A DNA stretch of 5,200 nt from an uncultured Acetatifactor sp. (GTDB taxonomy: Bacteria > Bacillota > Clostridia > Lachnospirales > Lachnospiraceae). The translations under genes and the position numbers were made by a program. The stretch is from assembly GCA_910580225.1 (NCBI GenBank), contig CAJTXE010000082.1, forward strand, positions 1 to 5,200, read 5' to 3'. This document shows, in pieces, positions 1 to 5,200 of the stretch. Every line of letters starts with the position of its first letter. The first letter of the stretch is position 1. The notes under the pieces are model-generated. The model was not told the origin of the DNA. It did not search any database and saw nothing but the letters and a program-made list of their open reading frames with translations.

Positions 1-35
1 TGTAACAAAAAGAATCCCGTATTTATGTGGGTTCT

Positions 36-66
36 GGCGTTTCGCAAACGCCTATTTCTTATATTT
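36..66 (+). terminator. Possible rho-independent terminator, plus-strand orientation
   Basis: A perfect 7-bp stem (GGCGTTT, 36-42, pairing with AAACGCC, 46-52) closes on a three-base loop and is followed on the plus strand by the T-rich tract TATTTCTTATATTT. On the minus strand the hairpin is not followed by T residues, so it would end a plus-strand transcript entering from the left of the window, not the minus-strand operon. The T tract is interrupted by A and C, so efficiency is uncertain. Confidence 0.4.
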
Positions 67-243
67 CAGAAAGGAGTGGTCAATCGGTATCCCCGCGATC
101 TCCTGAATCTCCTCAAAGGTCAGCTGAAAAGATTCGCATCCTCTATTCTGTATATATTCCCACTTAATTTTATCATTCTGAAAACACCGGAACAACTTAT
201 TTGCCGCAGACGGTTTTCTAAATGACGTGAAATGTCCGGGCAT
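52..243 (-). CDS. Short ORF with a recognisable small-domain core, probably truncated or a remnant
   Basis: From the ATG at 243 this ORF encodes 63 residues; a GTG at 255 would add four. The AGGTGG at 252-257 sits eight bases before the ATG and favours that start. The first 20 or so residues look like nothing I recognise. From about residue 23 the stretch NDKIKWEYIQNRG, then LTFEEIQEIAGIPIDHSF, resembles small Clostridia proteins of unknown function with a helical LTFEEIxxIxGxPI core. From memory, such proteins continue about 30 residues beyond the SFLxYKK segment; here a TAG follows KYKK directly and abuts a hairpin. The likely reading is a C-terminally truncated gene or pseudogene. It lies 69 bases downstream of the permease gene. 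No function is assigned, and it may not be translated. Confidence 0.4.
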   Translation of the reverse strand: MPGHFTSFRKPSAANKLFRCFQNDKIKWEYIQNRGCESFQLTFEEIQEIAGIPIDHSFLKYKK

Positions 244-290
244 TTCAAAATCCACCTGAAAGAAGGTTGTATTTTATCATACCCGGACAT
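232..290 (-). repeat. 12-bp inverted repeat around the start of the short ORF
   Basis: The arms at 232-243 and 279-290 can form 12 consecutive pairs on the minus-strand transcript, one of them G-U, around a 35-base loop. In the transcript the 5' arm is ATGTCCGGGTAT and the 3' arm is ATGCCCGGACAT. The 3' arm begins with the putative ATG of the short ORF, and the AGGTGG Shine-Dalgarno sequence lies in the loop. The structure could occlude that start, or act as a processing or attenuation element behind the permease gene. It has no U tract and is not a normal terminator. Confidence 0.5.
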
Positions 291-312
291 CCCCAAAATT
301 TATGAACTGTAT

Positions 313-1560
313 TTAATTCAACGCATGCCTGCAATAAGATCGGACAGCCAGGAATGCAAACAGGGGAATCTCAATCATGCAGGCCCCAATCATGGCATAC
401 GGCGTCCAGACCGACAGCCCTGCCAGATTCAAAAACTGGAAGTCCGTAATTGCGTAGAGCACGCTCGCCTGAATGCTCGTTCCGCTGGCGGGCAGGATGC
501 TGCAAAGCCATGTACCCAGCGCCCCAGGCGCCGTCATGGAAATAACCACCGGCGCAATACAGAATACCAGCGATGATGCCAGGGATGACACAGTGGTCCT
601 GCATCTGGCGGAAAGAAACAGCGTAAAGCTCACGGAAGCCAGAACCGAAAGCAGTCCAGAGGCAGCAAAAAGGAACTGAAGGCCTCCTATGTTCATGTCT
701 GCCAGGGTCACAATGGAGTACATCATCTGAATGGATGTACGGGTGCATTCCCAGCCGAACAGACTGTCTGCCACCAGAATATGGACGGCAGCACAGAGCA
801 CAAATGCAGCTCCGCTGATGAAAAGGGCTGCAAACATCTTTGCAATACCAAGAGAGACTCTTCCATGCCGGGTACAACGCAGGATATCGTCTGCGCCGGA
901 CTGATAATCAGCAGAAAATATTGGTGCGGCAATGACCACACAAAACAGCAGCACCAGAAAACCCATGATGTTCTGATAGTCCATGACAGCGGAAGTCATG
1001 CCCGGATAAACCTCAAAGGGCTTCTTTGTATTCCGGTACATTTCTACGGCTTTGCGCTGTGCTGCTGGGCTGTCCGGCTGCTCCATCGCCATCAGGGAGG
1101 CAATTCGGCTCTCGCAGACGGAATAGTAGTCGTAAATCTGCTTCGGGTCAATTTCCATAATCGCAGGAGCCATTCCAGTATCCGGATCTGCAAAGGCCTC
1201 CTTTACACCATGGAGCAACGGGGCAATGGTGAGGATTTCCCGCTCATAGACACCCTCCGGCAGATCATAGGATTCCGTCACGCCGTAGGATGCAAGGCAG
1301 GCCTGATAGGTCTCCACAGCCTCCCGCACCCGCTGTGGGGTAACGATTCCGGCTGCTTCCGCCTGCCGTTCCTTTTCATGGGCGATGGATGCCAGGCCGG
1401 TGAGATTTACCTCATTTCCGGCCTCGTCTGTGTAGTTACTGTAGCAGTAAGTAGTGGGCAACCAGGCAAGCAGAACGGAGAGCAGCAGCGCCAGCGCCAG
1501 CAGAATCCAAGTAAGCTTTGACTTCAGTACACGTTTTAATTCCAGATATAAAATTCTCAT
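313..1560 (-). CDS. ABC-2 type transporter permease with a large extracytoplasmic domain
   Basis: This 415-residue integral membrane protein is the transmembrane half of an ABC exporter, pairing with the ATPase encoded just upstream. Hydrophobic segments are visible at about residues 16-34, 196-213, 242-264, 293-316, 322-342 and 386-407, giving six membrane spans. Between spans 1 and 2 lies a soluble, mostly helical domain of about 160 residues (36-195), expected outside the membrane. The segment APIFSADYQSGADDILRCTRHGR (about 212-234) follows span 2 and is the kind of conserved cytoplasmic coupling loop seen in ABC-2 permeases such as the BcrB group. The ATG at 1560 overlaps the ATPase stop by ATGA, with AGGAGG nine bases upstream, so translation is probably coupled. 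Length and both ends look complete. The substrate is unknown; peptide antibiotics are a guess from context. Confidence 0.9.
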   Translation of the reverse strand: MRILYLELKRVLKSKLTWILLALALLLSVLLAWLPTTYCYSNYTDEAGNEVNLTGLASIAHEKERQAEAAGIVTPQRVREAVETYQACLASYGVTESYDLPEGVYEREILTIAPLLHGVKEAFADPDTGMAPAIMEIDPKQIYDYYSVCESRIASLMAMEQPDSPAAQRKAVEMYRNTKKPFEVYPGMTSAVMDYQNIMGFLVLLFCVVIAAPIFSADYQSGADDILRCTRHGRVSLGIAKMFAALFISGAAFVLCAAVHILVADSLFGWECTRTSIQMMYSIVTLADMNIGGLQFLFAASGLLSVLASVSFTLFLSARCRTTVSSLASSLVFCIAPVVISMTAPGALGTWLCSILPASGTSIQASVLYAITDFQFLNLAGLSVWTPYAMIGACMIEIPLFAFLAVRSYCRHALN

Positions 1561-2474
1561 CTATGGATACCTCCTCTCTTTCGGCCGGTTCTTTTTGGTT
1601 TTTCTACGCCGCCCTGTGGGAACAGCCACAAATACAGGTCTTCCAGACGGGGAACGGACGGGACGGAAATGTCATTGCAGGGATTCTCCGCCAGATAGCG
1701 GATGGAAACGCTGCCGTCGTTTTCATTCCGCAGGCTGATAATCTGGAGCCTGCTTTCGTATTCTGGCACAGCTCTTGCAGGGATCGTACAGCTCCATACC
1801 TTCCCCTCCACCAGTCTGACCAGTTCCTCTGTAGTTCCTGTGGCTAACAGCCTCCCGTCCCGGATAATGGCATGGCAGGTGGCGATGTACTCCACATCAG
1901 GAACAATATGGGTGGAGATTAAAACAATGCGGTCATGGGCAAACTCCGACAGCAGATTGCGAAAACGCACCCTCTCGCCGGGGTCCAATCCCCCGGTAGG
2001 TTCATCCAGAATCAATATCTCCGGATCATTCAGCAAAGCCTGGGCAATCCCCACCCTGCGTTTCATGCCGCCGGAGAGCCTGGCGATTTTTTTGTTGTAG
2101 ACGTCCGTCAGGGAGACTCTCTCCAGCAATTCGCGGATTCTCCGCCGGCTCTCCCTTTCGCTCAGTCCCTTTAGGGCGGCGACATAAGCCAGATAATCCT
2201 TCACCGTGAATTCCGGATAAAAACCAAACTCCTGGGGCAGAAAACCGAAGACATCCCGGTAACCCTCTCCCAGCGTCCGGATTGGCACACCGTCATACAG
2301 CACCTGGCCGGAGGTGGGCTGCATAATCCCGGCAATCATCCGCATCAGAGTTGTCTTGCCTGCGCCATTGGCACCCAAAAGGCCCCAGACACCCGGTGTA
2401 AGCTCCAGGCTGATATTGTCAACCGCTTTTTTGTCTTTAAATTTTTTGGAAACCTTATCAATCAGCAGTTCCAT
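1557..2474 (-). CDS. ABC transporter ATP-binding protein (BcrA/CcmA-like ATPase)
   Basis: This 305-residue protein is the cytoplasmic ATPase of a two-component ABC exporter. All catalytic motifs are present: Walker A GANGAGKT (34-41), Q-loop Gln81, signature LSGGM (133-137), Walker B ILILDEP (153-159) with catalytic Glu158, D-loop GGLDP (161-165) and switch His189. After about residue 215 comes an accessory C-terminal region ending in a strongly basic tail (about 292-305). This layout is usual for BcrA-type subunits of peptide and antibiotic exporters. The ATG at 2474 has AAGGAG seven bases upstream (2482-2487). The stop overlaps the permease start by four bases, and the basic tail codons carry the permease ribosome binding site. 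An extended -10 promoter and a phased repeat array precede the gene, so it probably starts its own transcript, perhaps also reached by read-through from the kinase. Confidence 0.93.
   Translation of the reverse strand: MELLIDKVSKKFKDKKAVDNISLELTPGVWGLLGANGAGKTTLMRMIAGIMQPTSGQVLYDGVPIRTLGEGYRDVFGFLPQEFGFYPEFTVKDYLAYVAALKGLSERESRRRIRELLERVSLTDVYNKKIARLSGGMKRRVGIAQALLNDPEILILDEPTGGLDPGERVRFRNLLSEFAHDRIVLISTHIVPDVEYIATCHAIIRDGRLLATGTTEELVRLVEGKVWSCTIPARAVPEYESRLQIISLRNENDGSVSIRYLAENPCNDISVPSVPRLEDLYLWLFPQGGVEKPKRTGRKRGGIHR
1570..1575 (-). promoter_or_regulatory. Permease ribosome binding site inside the ATPase gene
   Basis: A consensus AGGAGG lies nine bases before the permease ATG and is embedded in the last codons of the ATPase gene. 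With the ATGA overlap it fixes the permease start and points to translational coupling of the two transporter subunits. Confidence 0.75.
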
Positions 2475-2524
2475 GTGAAAACTCCTTTCCGCACAGACAA
2501 AAGTGCCTATGCCTTAGTACGCTC

Positions 2525-2533
2525 ATTGTACCA
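2525..2533 (-). promoter_or_regulatory. Extended -10 promoter of the ABC transporter operon
   Basis: Read on the minus strand, TGGTACAAT provides a TACAAT -10 hexamer (2530-2525) with the TGn extension directly upstream. At 17-bp spacing the -35 position (2553-2548) is GAAAAT, which does not resemble TTGACA, so an activator would probably be needed. Transcription should start near 2518, giving a leader of roughly 43 bases before the ATPase ATG. The flanking TGGTAC and GTACTA around the -10 form a weak 6-bp inverted repeat. Confidence 0.55.
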
Positions 2534-2542
2534 AAAACAAAA

Positions 2543-2607
2543 GCACCATTTTCTTGTTTGTTCACACGGTATTCCACTCTTTTTCTACGGATTTTCTTAC
2601 GATTTTC
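2543..2607 (-). promoter_or_regulatory. Array of VanR-box-like repeats at helical spacing
   Basis: On the minus strand six units begin with GAA at 2607, 2596, 2585, 2574, 2563 and 2553, that is every 11 bp with a final step of 10. Examples are GAAAATCGTAA, GAAAATCCGTA and GAAAATGGTGC, most with a GT at positions 8-10. Within this, TCGTAAGAAAAT (2602-2591) agrees at all fixed positions with TCGTANGAAANT, the VanR-binding consensus as I remember it; CCGTAGAAAAAG (2590-2579) follows directly with weaker agreement, and CCGTGTGAAC lies at 2569-2560. The array starts right after the kinase stop and its last unit occupies the -35 position of the ABC promoter. Binding by the neighbouring regulator is inferred. 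Phased A-runs could also bend the DNA. Confidence 0.5.
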
Positions 2608-3732
2608 CTATAAAACAGGAAGCGTTACAGTAAAAACCGTCCGCTCATTTTCACTTTCCGCTGTGATTGCCCCCTTATGAAGTGTAACGATCTGTCTGGC
2701 AATGGCCAGTCCCAGCCCGGTTCCGCCAGATCTGCGCTCCGTATCCAGTCTGTAAAACTGTTCAAAAATCCGCTCCAGCCGTTCTTTTGGAATGGTCCCG
2801 CCATGATTGGAAAATCTCAGTACCAGGCTGTCTTTGCCCTGTTCGACTTCGATGATAATTTCGGTTCCGTCATAGCTGTAAAGCACGGCATTGCGCAAAA
2901 GATTGTCAAACACCCGCTGCATCTTATCAGCATCACATTTCAGCAGAATATCATCCGCAGCCGCAAGGCGGCAGGTCAGCCCCTTTCTGTCCAGTATCGG
3001 CTGAAACTCATATACAAGCTGCTCCAACAGGCGGGTAAGGTTGATCTCCTTATATTGCAGTGTTATGTTTGACAGGCTGTACCTCGCAATTTCCAGGAAT
3101 TCGTTGATTAAGTCCTCCAGCCGTTCTGATTTGGCAAGGGAGATGGAAAGGTACTTCTCCCGCAGCTCCTCGGAAATCTGTTTTTCATCCCGGAGTAAAT
3201 TCAGATAGCTGATGGTGGAAGCAAGCGGCGTTTTCAAGTCGTGGGCCAGGTACATGATCAGATCATTTTTCCGCTGTTCTGCCACGAGCATATCACTTTT
3301 CTGCAGGAGCATTGTGTGCTTTGCCAGGTTCATTTTCCTCTCAATGGAGAACAACTCCGGGGGAAGGGAAATCTCTCCTGGGGCATCCGCAAGCAGGAGA
3401 TCCATTCCTTCACTGACCGTCTCAAAGTACCGTGTAAGCCAACGGAGATAAAAATAGAACAATACGGCGAATATCAGCAGAATGGAAAACAGAATCATGG
3501 CATCCATATGGCTGCGAAATATCCGCTCATACAATTGGAGAGCCGCATCGTATTTTATTCCAAGGGCAGTCTGAAAAAGCGCCACCATCCCATCAGCGAA
3601 GCGGCTGCGCAGTAAAACAGAATATGTGATATAGATGACAGAAACGGCCACTACCAGCGCGGCAATCGTCCGGAGGAAAATCTTTATACGGATCTGGCGA
3701 AAATCTTTTCTATTTTTCAATGGTATAACCAA
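2608..3732 (-). CDS. VanS-type sensor histidine kinase
   Basis: This membrane sensor kinase autophosphorylates on histidine and should pass the phosphate to the regulator encoded upstream. From the TTG at 3732 it has 374 residues: two membrane spans (about 18-41 and 77-97) enclosing a short outside loop of about 35 residues, a linker (98-150), the H-box YLAHDLKTPL (161-170) with His164, N-box DNLLRNAVLYS (276-286), a divergent G1 box FSNHGGTIP like that of VanS, F-box FEQFYRLD (323-330) and G2 box GGTGLGLAI (336-344). The reading frame is open up to an ATG at 3858, but the extra 42 residues lie wholly within the regulator gene and look non-native. The N-terminus VIPLKNRKD resembles that of enterococcal VanS, supporting TTG. 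GGGGGA directly abuts the TTG, too close for a good Shine-Dalgarno site, so coupling is likely. The signal sensed is unknown. Confidence 0.9.
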   Translation of the reverse strand: MVIPLKNRKDFRQIRIKIFLRTIAALVVAVSVIYITYSVLLRSRFADGMVALFQTALGIKYDAALQLYERIFRSHMDAMILFSILLIFAVLFYFYLRWLTRYFETVSEGMDLLLADAPGEISLPPELFSIERKMNLAKHTMLLQKSDMLVAEQRKNDLIMYLAHDLKTPLASTISYLNLLRDEKQISEELREKYLSISLAKSERLEDLINEFLEIARYSLSNITLQYKEINLTRLLEQLVYEFQPILDRKGLTCRLAAADDILLKCDADKMQRVFDNLLRNAVLYSYDGTEIIIEVEQGKDSLVLRFSNHGGTIPKERLERIFEQFYRLDTERRSGGTGLGLAIARQIVTLHKGAITAESENERTVFTVTLPVL

Positions 3733-4411
3733 TCCCCCATACTGTTTTAATAAACCTGGGATTTCTGGCAGGCTCTTCCATCTTTTCCCGCAGCCGCCCG
3801 ATATGGGCCATGACGGTATTATTATTCTGTAGGAACTTCTCGCCCCATACCGCCTCAAAAAGCTCCTCGGAAGGGACTACAACGCCCTGCCGCTCACAGA
3901 GATACCAGAGGATGGCAAACTCAATGGGAGTCAGCTGCAGCTCATTTCCAAACAGAAAGCACTTATGACTGTCCCTGTTGATTACCAGTCCCCTTATATC
4001 ATACTCGCGGGCCGGCTCCCCCTGCTTCGCTGCACAATGATTGTAAAGCCGGTACCGCCGCAGCTGGGTTTTTACACGGGCAGCCACCTCCAGCGGGTTA
4101 AAGGGTTTTGTAATATAATCATCCGCTCCAATGGTCAGACCCATGATCTTATCCACGTCCGTCCCTTTTGCTGTGAGCATAATGACAGGATACCAGAACT
4201 TCTCCCGGATTTTTTTACATATTTGAAAGCCGTCCACATCAGGGAGCATCACATCCAGAATTGCCAAATCCAGGTCTGTATGCGCGATGCACTCCAGAGC
4301 TTCTTTGCCCGTGTAACATTTATGAACCGTGCAGCCGTCTGCTGTGAGATAAAGCTCAATCACATCGGCCAGTTCTTTTTCATCATCTACTACTAATATA
4401 TTGTAACTCAT
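3710..4411 (-). CDS. VanR-like OmpR-family response regulator
   Basis: This 233-residue cytoplasmic transcription factor has an N-terminal receiver domain (about 3-118) with the acidic pocket Asp9/Asp10, phospho-acceptor Asp53 in LAILDVMLPD, the switch residue Thr80 and Lys102 in ITKPF. The C-terminal winged-helix domain (about 137-231) includes LQLTPIEFAIL, the recognition region NNNTVMAHIGRLREKM and the closing IKTVWGIGYTIEK. From memory, the agreement with enterococcal VanR runs along the whole length, including ALECI, GLTIGADDYITKPF and RFIKTVWGIGY. The ATG at 4411 is preceded by AGGGG at four bases. The 3' end overlaps the kinase gene by 23 bases, so the two form an operon. Likely targets are the repeats before the ABC operon and a weaker box before its own gene. 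Nothing shows that it controls vancomycin resistance. Confidence 0.93.
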   Translation of the reverse strand: MSYNILVVDDEKELADVIELYLTADGCTVHKCYTGKEALECIAHTDLDLAILDVMLPDVDGFQICKKIREKFWYPVIMLTAKGTDVDKIMGLTIGADDYITKPFNPLEVAARVKTQLRRYRLYNHCAAKQGEPAREYDIRGLVINRDSHKCFLFGNELQLTPIEFAILWYLCERQGVVVPSEELFEAVWGEKFLQNNNTVMAHIGRLREKMEEPARNPRFIKTVWGIGYTIEK

Positions 4412-4421
4412 TTGACCCCTG

Positions 4422-4448
4422 ATTGTATCTCATATGAAACCAATATGA
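4422..4448 (-). promoter_or_regulatory. Putative regulator promoter with inverted repeat and VanR-like box
   Basis: On the minus strand TACAAT (4427-4422) could be a -10 hexamer, but the -35 position is poor and the start would lie only a few bases before the ATG, leaving almost no leader. A perfect 6-bp inverted repeat, TCATAT and ATATGA with a 7-base spacer, occupies 4430-4448. Its plus-strand reading TCATATGAAACC (4430-4441) matches eight of ten fixed positions of the remembered VanR consensus TCGTANGAAANT. This suggests autoregulation. Transcription could instead begin upstream of the coiled-coil gene, since no terminator is seen in the 52-base gap. Confidence 0.3.
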
Positions 4449-4463
4449 TTTTTCTGATTCTTT

Positions 4464-4967
4464 TTATACGGAAACAGAGAGATTTGCGCCAGGTTCAGGT
4501 CCGGCTGATTCCCCGGTCTTCGTATAGATTACAGGCTCCATCTTAACAACATCCACTGTTTTTTCTGCAGATATGCCATTATCTGCACCAGTCTGAACCG
4601 AATCCGTCTTCTCGTCCAACGCGGCTTTTCCACGCTCGCTTATGCTTACGGTATCAGGATCCTCATTCTGGCTTTCCGCTATTCTCTTTTCCAGTTCCTC
4701 ACGCTCTTCCTTGCGCTTCTGAATGGCATTTTCCTGCTCCGTCTTCGCTTTTTCCCTCGCTTCCTTTGCATCCTCTTTCATACCTTTTTCTGTGACTTTC
4801 TGATAGTCTTCTGCTTTATCTGCAAAGTCCCCGACATATCCCATGGCCCGCTCCATGACGGCTGTATCGCCTCTCCGCTCTGCGTCTTTATACACACGGA
4901 AAGGTGTATTCAGTAACTTCATATTCGTACTTGCCCCCGCAAGGCCTTCCATTGTTTTCGTATGCAT
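4464..4967 (-). CDS. Charged coiled-coil protein of unknown function
   Basis: I do not recognise a named family. The 167-residue product has no signal peptide and no membrane segment, so it is probably cytoplasmic. Residues about 50-102 are almost entirely Lys, Glu, Ala, Arg and Gln and should form a long helix or coiled coil (for example EDAKEAREKAKTEQENAIQK). A short motif, DTVSISERGKAALDE (about 105-119), follows, then a flexible polar tail rich in Thr, Ser, Glu and Gly. Reading from an upstream ATG at 5018 would add 17 residues, but AGGAAGGA just before the ATG at 4967 decides for the shorter form. It ends 52 bases before the regulator gene on the same strand with no terminator seen, so co-transcription is possible. 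The tail composition suggests loose constraint. A structural or accessory role is only a guess. Confidence 0.7.
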   Translation of the reverse strand: MHTKTMEGLAGASTNMKLLNTPFRVYKDAERRGDTAVMERAMGYVGDFADKAEDYQKVTEKGMKEDAKEAREKAKTEQENAIQKRKEEREELEKRIAESQNEDPDTVSISERGKAALDEKTDSVQTGADNGISAEKTVDVVKMEPVIYTKTGESAGPEPGANLSVSV

Positions 4968-4972
4968 AATTG

Positions 4973-4980
4973 TCCTTCCT
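4973..4980 (-). promoter_or_regulatory. Ribosome binding site deciding the coiled-coil protein start
   Basis: AGGAAGGA lies five bases before the ATG at 4967 on the minus strand. The in-frame ATG at 5018 has no comparable purine-rich site at the right distance, so the shorter protein is preferred. Confidence 0.6.
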
Positions 4981-4993
4981 TTGCATTTTTCCT

Positions 4994-5022
4994 GATATAA
5001 TCCCTTTAAGAAACCCATACAA
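4994..5022 (-). promoter_or_regulatory. Weak candidate promoter for the coiled-coil gene
   Basis: On the minus strand TTGTAT (5022-5017) and TATATC (4999-4994) are 17 bp apart. TTGTAT shares only TTG with TTGACA, and TATATC matches four of six -10 positions. The position, about 27 bases before the ATG at 4967, is suitable. It is a pattern match only. Confidence 0.25.
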
Positions 5023-5071
5023 TAGAATCCACGCTTCGCGAGTCTTCTTTGTCATGAATGATGCCGCTATT

Positions 5072-5120
5072 CCAAAATACCGGAAAACAACGCGCATTTG
5101 CCGCCATTTCCCGGTATTGG
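5072..5120. repeat. Inverted repeat / stem-loop in the intergenic region
   Basis: AATACCGG (5076-5083) and CCGGTATT (5111-5118) are perfect 8-bp inverted arms; allowing a two-base AA bulge the stem extends to CCAAAATACCGG against CCGGTATTGG, ten pairs. The 27-base spacer includes a further AAA/TTT pairing next to the stem. No U tract follows on either strand, so it is not a clear terminator. The surrounding 4981-5200 has no gene I can support: two overlapping short minus-strand frames (5006-5188 and 4888-5097) are open but lack convincing ribosome binding sites or recognisable domains. Confidence 0.4.
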
Positions 5121-5200
5121 TACCACACTGAAAATCCGAATCTCTTATACTCCAATAACGGAAGCATTCTGCCGCCTGTAGGTATCATTGTCTTTCTGGC

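Noticed and set aside
781..1521. Plus-strand open frame of 246 codons
   Set aside because: It is antisense to the complete permease gene, its product has no recognisable domain, and the permease on the other strand has clear spans and a consensus ribosome binding site.
1702..2100. Plus-strand open frame of 132 codons opposite the ATPase
   Set aside because: It lies antisense to the ATPase with all its nucleotide-binding motifs and contains no domain of its own.
3733..3858. N-terminal extension of the kinase to the ATG at 3858
   Set aside because: The extra 42 residues are the regulator's winged-helix codons read in another frame, lack any domain, and the VanS-like N-terminus begins at the TTG at 3732.
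3965..4396. Plus-strand open frame of 143 codons opposite the regulator
   Set aside because: It is a shadow of the regulator coding sequence and has no recognisable motif.
313..4411. A vancomycin-resistance or lanthipeptide biosynthesis cluster
   Set aside because: Only regulators resembling VanRS and an exporter are present; no ligase, dehydrogenase, dipeptidase, lanthionine synthetase or precursor peptide is visible.
4888..5097. 69-residue minus-strand frame overlapping the start of the coiled-coil gene
   Set aside because: It runs out of frame into the better supported coiled-coil gene and has no recognisable domain.
5006..5188. 60-residue minus-strand frame with several aromatic residues
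   Set aside because: The start lacks a good ribosome binding site, no family is recognisable and the stem-loop at 5072-5120 interrupts it; it could be a gene remnant but the evidence is too thin to annotate it.
1..5200. CRISPR array, tRNA, rRNA or insertion sequence
   Set aside because: No regularly spaced long direct repeats, no tRNA- or rRNA-like sequence and no transposase frame or flanking terminal repeats were seen.

Overview
The window looks like a chromosomal stretch of a Firmicute of the class Clostridia, most likely a Lachnospiraceae-type gut anaerobe. This rests on protein style (a VanR/VanS-type regulator pair, a BcrA-type ATPase with an ABC-2 permease), AGGAGG-type ribosome binding sites and an intermediate base composition. 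It is an inference from remembered family members; no search was run.

All confident genes are on the minus strand, so they read from right to left. From the right edge: about 230 bases without a convincing gene but with a stem-loop (5072-5120); a 167-residue charged, coiled-coil protein of unknown function (4464-4967); an OmpR-family response regulator close to VanR (3710-4411); a VanS-type sensor histidine kinase (2608-3732), whose best start is a TTG inside the end of the regulator gene; a 133-base intergenic regulatory region; an ABC ATPase (1557-2474); an ABC-2 permease (313-1560) that overlaps the ATPase by ATGA; and a short, probably damaged ORF (52-243). A hairpin at 36-52 near the left edge is oriented as a terminator for a plus-strand gene outside the window.

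The core is a sensor-regulator pair next to a two-gene ABC exporter, the layout typical of modules that sense and remove membrane-active peptides or cell-wall-directed compounds. The substrate cannot be read from the sequence. There are no vanHAX-type ligase genes and no lanthipeptide biosynthesis genes in view, so this should not be called a vancomycin-resistance cluster.

The most informative non-coding signal lies between kinase and ATPase. Six GAA-headed units repeat at about 11-bp (one helical turn) spacing at 2543-2607. They include a 12-base element equal to the VanR-box consensus as I remember it, and they end exactly where the -35 of an extended -10 promoter (TACAAT at 2525-2530) should be. 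This is the expected layout for an exporter promoter activated by the neighbouring regulator. A weaker single box lies upstream of the regulator gene itself.
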